From Myxococcales bacterium (GTDB lineage: Bacteria; Myxococcota_A; Polyangia; Nannocystales; Nannocystaceae): a DNA stretch of 15,080 nt. Where the stretch lies: positions 1 through 15,080 of the forward strand of contig JAGQIT010000322.1 of NCBI GenBank assembly GCA_020431135.1, in the 5' to 3' direction. Numbering within the stretch: position 1 is the stretch's first letter; the number at the start of each line of letters is the position of its first letter. A program made the position numbers and the translations under genes. The notes under the pieces were generated by a model. It did no database searches, was not told the origin of the DNA, and worked only from the letters and a program-made list of their open reading frames with translations. Below are positions 14,270-15,080 of this stretch, in pieces.

Positions 14270-15080
14270 GCAGCGAGCGTGTGGACGACGGTCTCTCCTC
14301 TTCGGCGCTTCGTCGCCTTGTTCATGTGGCGCGGTCGCGACAGCCGCTGCCGAAGCTCTCCGTGACCGCGGACTCGATCTTCGACGCCTATCAGGAGCGT
14401 CGGGGCCGCCGGCGCGAGCGCGTGCGGCAGGTCGCCCTCGGGCTCGCCGTCTTCCTCTCGGTCGGCTACCTCGGCGTCGCCGTCGATCGGGCGGTCGAGC
14501 GGAGCGGCGAGGCGTCGCTCGACCTCGCTAGCTACACCGCCGCGGCCGAGCAGATCACCCGCGAGGTCGCGGTCACGGAGGAGCTGGCGCCGCTCGCCGC
14601 CCTCGCGCCGCGCCTCGATCAGGGCGCCGCGGTCGAGCTCCTCGAGCCCTACGCGCGGGCGCCGGAGATCCTCGGGCCGCGATCGCTGCGGCTCGGGCAG
14701 GGGACCTATCGCGTCACCTACGCCGACGGCGCGGGGCACCGCGGCCTCAGCGTCCAGACGCCCGCGGGAGAGCTCGAGCTCCGCGCCGGGGTGATGACCG
14801 TCGGCGTCGCCGGCGATCGCGTCGACGTCGTCGTCGAGCGCGGTTCAGCGGCGTGGGTCCGCGCCGACGAGCGCGTCCCGATCGCTGAGGTCCCGGCGGC
14901 GCCTGAGGTCGGCGACGAGGAGCTCGCTGAGGATGAGGGTCCGTCGGCGGCGGAGCTCGCGGAGCTCGCCGAGAAGAGCCTCAGCCGCGGCCGCCGGCCG
15001 GCGGCGATCCGCCACCTCCGGCGCCTGGTCTCGACCTACCCGCGTTCAACTGAGGCGGGCCGCGGCCTCCTCGACCTCGG
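14266..15080 (+). CDS. Membrane protein with FecR-like and TPR-like parts, probable anti-sigma partner (3' end off window)
   Basis: The frame stays open to the right edge (271 codons). The cytoplasmic N-terminus of about 55 residues (SSSALRRLVHVARSRQPLPK, DSIFDAYQERR) is the likely sigma-binding part. One transmembrane helix lies at about 56-73 (VALGLAVFLSVGYLGVAV). The periplasmic region has FecR-like beta-strands (LRLGQGTYRVTYADG, LSVQTPAGELELRAG, VGVAGDRVDVVVERGSAAWV). An acidic linker (EVGDEELAEDEGPSAAEL) leads into a TPR-like helix pair (AEKSLSRGRRPAAIRHLRRL, then VSTYPRSTEAGRGLLDL) where the window ends. This layout is common next to ECF genes in myxobacteria. An anti-sigma role is inferred from position, topology and the ATGA overlap; no classical zinc anti-sigma motif is visible. 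Confidence 0.82.
   Translation, partial: MSSERVDDGLSSSALRRLVHVARSRQPLPKLSVTADSIFDAYQERRGRRRERVRQVALGLAVFLSVGYLGVAVDRAVERSGEASLDLASYTAAAEQITREVAVTEELAPLAALAPRLDQGAAVELLEPYARAPEILGPRSLRLGQGTYRVTYADGAGHRGLSVQTPAGELELRAGVMTVGVAGDRVDVVVERGSAAWVRADERVPIAEVPAAPEVGDEELAEDEGPSAAELAELAEKSLSRGRRPAAIRHLRRLVSTYPRSTEAGRGLLDL

Overview
The window is GC-rich and densely coding. It carries threonine-rich lipoproteins with cysteine clusters and an IgGFc-binding-like domain, a cysteine-repeat lipoprotein, Glu-Pro linkers and an ECF sigma/FecR-like pair. Together these suggest a myxobacterium, perhaps of the Nannocystis/Plesiocystis side. That placement is inferred from gene style; no rRNA or tRNA is present to confirm it.

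Layout. 1-3917 (minus strand) holds two tandem paralogous secreted lipoproteins separated by a GC-palindrome terminator; the second gene in transcription order runs off the left edge. 4101-4976 (minus) is a classical short-chain dehydrogenase, divergent from a small membrane-anchored four-cysteine protein at 4983-5279 (plus). 5280-5809 is non-coding as far as I can see and holds degenerate repeats. 5872-7158 (minus) encodes a lipoprotein with cysteines at strict four-residue spacing, followed by a textbook intrinsic terminator. 7159-7501 looks non-coding. 7502-9494 (minus) is a probable operon: rpsU, an unknown 206-residue protein, then a membrane-anchored endonuclease/exonuclease/phosphatase-family protein, behind a good sigma70-type promoter with a very short leader.

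9748-11741 is a pterin-related locus. A PTR1/FolM-like reductase (minus) diverges from a MerR-family regulator with two CxxC pairs, which is followed two bases later by a GTP cyclohydrolase I homologue (plus). The reductase has His where the catalytic Tyr should be, and the cyclohydrolase keeps its zinc ligands but lacks some substrate-binding residues. This is the most interesting part of the window: it may be a metal- or redox-controlled route to a reduced pterin, or to a related product.

11898-15080 (plus) holds a stand-alone Lon N-terminal domain protein, then a cassette of an exported protein (small N-terminal domain, Glu-Pro linker, probable beta-barrel), an ECF sigma factor, and a translationally coupled membrane protein with FecR-like and TPR-like parts, cut by the right edge. 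No mobile element, CRISPR array, rRNA or tRNA was found.
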